Shown piece after piece: positions 5,452 to 6,151 of a stretch of 6,151 bases of DNA (position 1 is its first letter; every line of letters begins with the position of its first letter). The stretch is from an uncultured Burkholderiales bacterium (GTDB taxonomy: Bacteria; Pseudomonadota; Gammaproteobacteria; Burkholderiales; Burkholderiaceae_C). The stretch spans positions 1-6,151 of the forward strand of contig CAIYKK010000185.1 in the NCBI GenBank assembly GCA_903926695.1, written 5' to 3'. The notes beneath the pieces are model-generated. The model searched no databases, was not told the origin of the DNA, and saw nothing but the letters and a program-made list of their open reading frames with translations. The translations under genes were made by a program, and so were the position numbers.

Positions 5452-5467
5452 GGTGTCCTCAGACACC
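5452..5467 (+). terminator. Hairpin downstream of the Nudix gene, possible weak terminator
   Basis: GGTGTC (5452-5457) and GACACC (5462-5467) form a perfect 6-bp stem with loop CTCA, 25 nt after the Nudix stop codon. What follows (GTTATGATTT) is only modestly T-rich, so intrinsic termination would be weak. It lies between the gene and the end of the insertion sequence, and may be what is left of the gene's native 3' end. Confidence 0.35.
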
Positions 5468-5610
5468 GTTATGATTTGGCTTGACATCCTCCCCACCCTA
5501 AAGAGCGGGGATTCCCACTGCTGGCGTGCCATGCCCGGCACGGAAACCAGACTTGTTCAGAATATTTTTAGCCGCATTCACATCTCTGTCATGCACACAG
5601 CCACAGTCCG
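5465..5610 (-). ncRNA. Probable omega-RNA (reRNA) of the right TnpB with guide
   Basis: By family precedent the guide RNA covers the 3' end of tnpB, the right end and the adjoining flank. On the minus strand there is a perfect 6-bp hairpin CGTGCC/GGCACG (5542-5537 with 5530-5525, loop GGGCAT) inside the last codons of tnpB. Then come the right-end hairpin (5510-5491) and TCAA (5484-5481). The predicted guide is GCCAAATCATAACGGT (5480-5465). The upstream limit at 5610 is a guess, as is the exact guide length. Confidence 0.4.
5481..5514 (-). other. IS200/IS605 right-end hairpin with GAAT guide and TCAA cleavage site (right element)
   Basis: On the minus strand: GAAT (5514-5511), stem CCCCGC (5510-5505) with GTGGGG (5496-5491, one G-T pair), loop TCTTTAGG, linker AGGATG, and TCAA (5484-5481). 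It has the same plan and loop length as the left element, with a similar loop (CTTCAGG versus CTTTAGG), but a different stem base and a linker one base longer. The tnpB stop codon TAG (5500-5498) lies inside the hairpin loop. Confidence 0.8.
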
Positions 5611-6151
5611 AACAGATCCAATTTCTTATTCCAAGGTCTGCGATACCTTTCGGCCTCGAATCGGGCAAGTTGCCGCAATTCGAGCAGACCTGGGTACTAA
5701 ACGCTTCATTCACTTCTTCAAACCACGCGCCATGCTTAACAGCCTTGTACGCCAGTTGAGTTCGGAAGGACGACCAGCCTGCATCCAAAACGGACTTGGC
5801 CATGCTGGTCTTGGCGAGTCCGGCGGCGTTGACGTTGCCCACCGCGATGTAATCAAACGCCTTAGCGAGGCGCGTCGAAAGTTTGTGGAGAAAGTCGTTT
5901 CGCCGATTTCCTATTTGTGCGTGAATCGCTTTCACGCGCTTTTTCTTGCCCGCCCGCTGCGCCACGGCCAGCGCGACTTCAGCGTCGCGGTAAATGCGCT
6001 GCGCTTTAATCTTCTTGCCGGTGGACAGCGTGGCGAAGTCTTTCAAGCCCAAATCAATGCCCACGCCTTTGAGCGGCTGGCGAGCCTCAGCCGGGCAAGC
6101 CACGTCAATCACGATGTTCAAAAACCAATTCCCCCGGCTGTCGCGGGAAAA
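5498..6151 (-). CDS. tnpB: TnpB RNA-guided nuclease, C-terminal 217 residues (5' cut by window edge)
   Basis: The frame is open to the window edge and begins FSRDSRGNWFLNIVIDV, a typical internal TnpB strand, so the TTG at 6121 is not the start. RuvC-I is GIDLGLKDFATLSTGKK (catalytic Asp about visible residue 33). A basic helical segment follows (RAGKKKRVKAIHAQIGNRRNDFLHKLSTRL). The RuvC-II strand reads YIAVGNVNAAGL, with Gly (codon GGC, 5839-5837) where most TnpBs have Glu. The zinc ribbon is CSNCG...CSDCG, and RuvC-III is HDRDVNAAKNIL. A Glu in EVNEAFSTQ (codon 5707-5705), 44 residues after the Gly, is a candidate replacement. The last codons (VGIPAL) overlap the right-end GAAT and hairpin. 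The protein would cut DNA matching its omega-RNA guide next to the element's target motif. No frameshift or stop is visible, so it may be functional. Confidence 0.9.
   Translation of the reverse strand, partial: FSRDSRGNWFLNIVIDVACPAEARQPLKGVGIDLGLKDFATLSTGKKIKAQRIYRDAEVALAVAQRAGKKKRVKAIHAQIGNRRNDFLHKLSTRLAKAFDYIAVGNVNAAGLAKTSMAKSVLDAGWSSFRTQLAYKAVKHGAWFEEVNEAFSTQVCSNCGNLPDSRPKGIADLGIRNWICSDCGCVHDRDVNAAKNILNKSGFRAGHGTPAVGIPAL

Larger units (their letters stand above)
5481..6151 (-). mobile_element. 3' part of a second IS200/IS605-type TnpB element, cut by window edge
   Basis: The element enters from the right edge and ends at 5481|5480, defined by TCAA. It contains the C-terminal two-thirds or so of tnpB and the right end. 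It is oriented opposite to the element at 1-119, so the two right ends face each other across about 5.4 kb. The left end, the target motif and any tnpA are outside the window. Confidence 0.85.

Noticed and set aside
6121..6151. TTG at 6121 as start of the right TnpB
   Set aside because: The frame is open to the window edge and the upstream residues (FSRDSRGNWF) are typical TnpB sequence, so the gene simply continues outside the window.
1..6151. Composite transposon carrying the ribosomal operon between two insertion sequences
   Set aside because: IS200/IS605 elements move as single strands using end hairpins and do not mobilise flanked segments as classical composites do; the cargo is an essential core operon in its usual order, and the two elements are not identical.

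Overview
The window looks like a stretch of a betaproteobacterial chromosome, most likely order Burkholderiales and probably Comamonadaceae. This rests on the GC-rich composition, the protein style (RimM and the Nudix protein both carry N-terminal extensions that I associate with that group), and the gene order rpsP-rimM-trmD-rplS followed by a CoA-pyrophosphatase-type Nudix gene. The family-level placement is an inference from memory, not from a search.

Layout. Positions 1-119 are the tail of an IS200/IS605-type element on the + strand: the last 23 codons of a TnpB and a complete right end (RE). Positions 134-2224 hold three minus-strand genes: a secreted lipocalin-fold protein of the AttH/CrtC-like type (COG5621 style), a 70-residue hypothetical protein, and a four-helix membrane protein of the TM2-domain type. 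Positions 2225-2409 are a divergent promoter region and structured leader. Positions 2410-4647 are the translation operon: rpsP (S16), rimM (16S maturation factor), trmD (tRNA m1G37 methyltransferase) and rplS (L19), closed by a textbook intrinsic terminator. rplS appears to have its own extended -10 promoter overlapping the trmD stop codon. It shares a 16-base core (14 identical) with the rpsP promoter, suggesting the two ribosomal-protein genes at either end of the operon have matched promoters. Positions 4722-5426 are the Nudix hydrolase gene. Positions 5481-6151 are the 3' part of a second TnpB element, on the minus strand, cut by the window edge.

The most interesting part is the pair of TnpB elements. 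They point at each other, with right ends facing inward, and each RE abuts the 3' end of a host gene (14 nt from the lipocalin stop, 54 nt from the Nudix stop). Both REs show the same single-strand transposition logic: GAAT at the 5' foot of a GC-rich hairpin with an 8-nt loop, then TCAA as the last four bases. They differ in sequence and in TnpB tail, so they are relatives and not copies of one recent insertion. Each RE should also be the 3' end of an omega-RNA (reRNA), so the 16 or so bases next to each RE are predictable guides. The right TnpB has Gly where the RuvC-II catalytic Glu is expected and a Glu about 44 residues later, just before the zinc ribbon, consistent with a rearranged catalytic centre.

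The rest of the window is ordinary core genome. I saw no tRNA, rRNA, CRISPR array, origin or phage attachment site.
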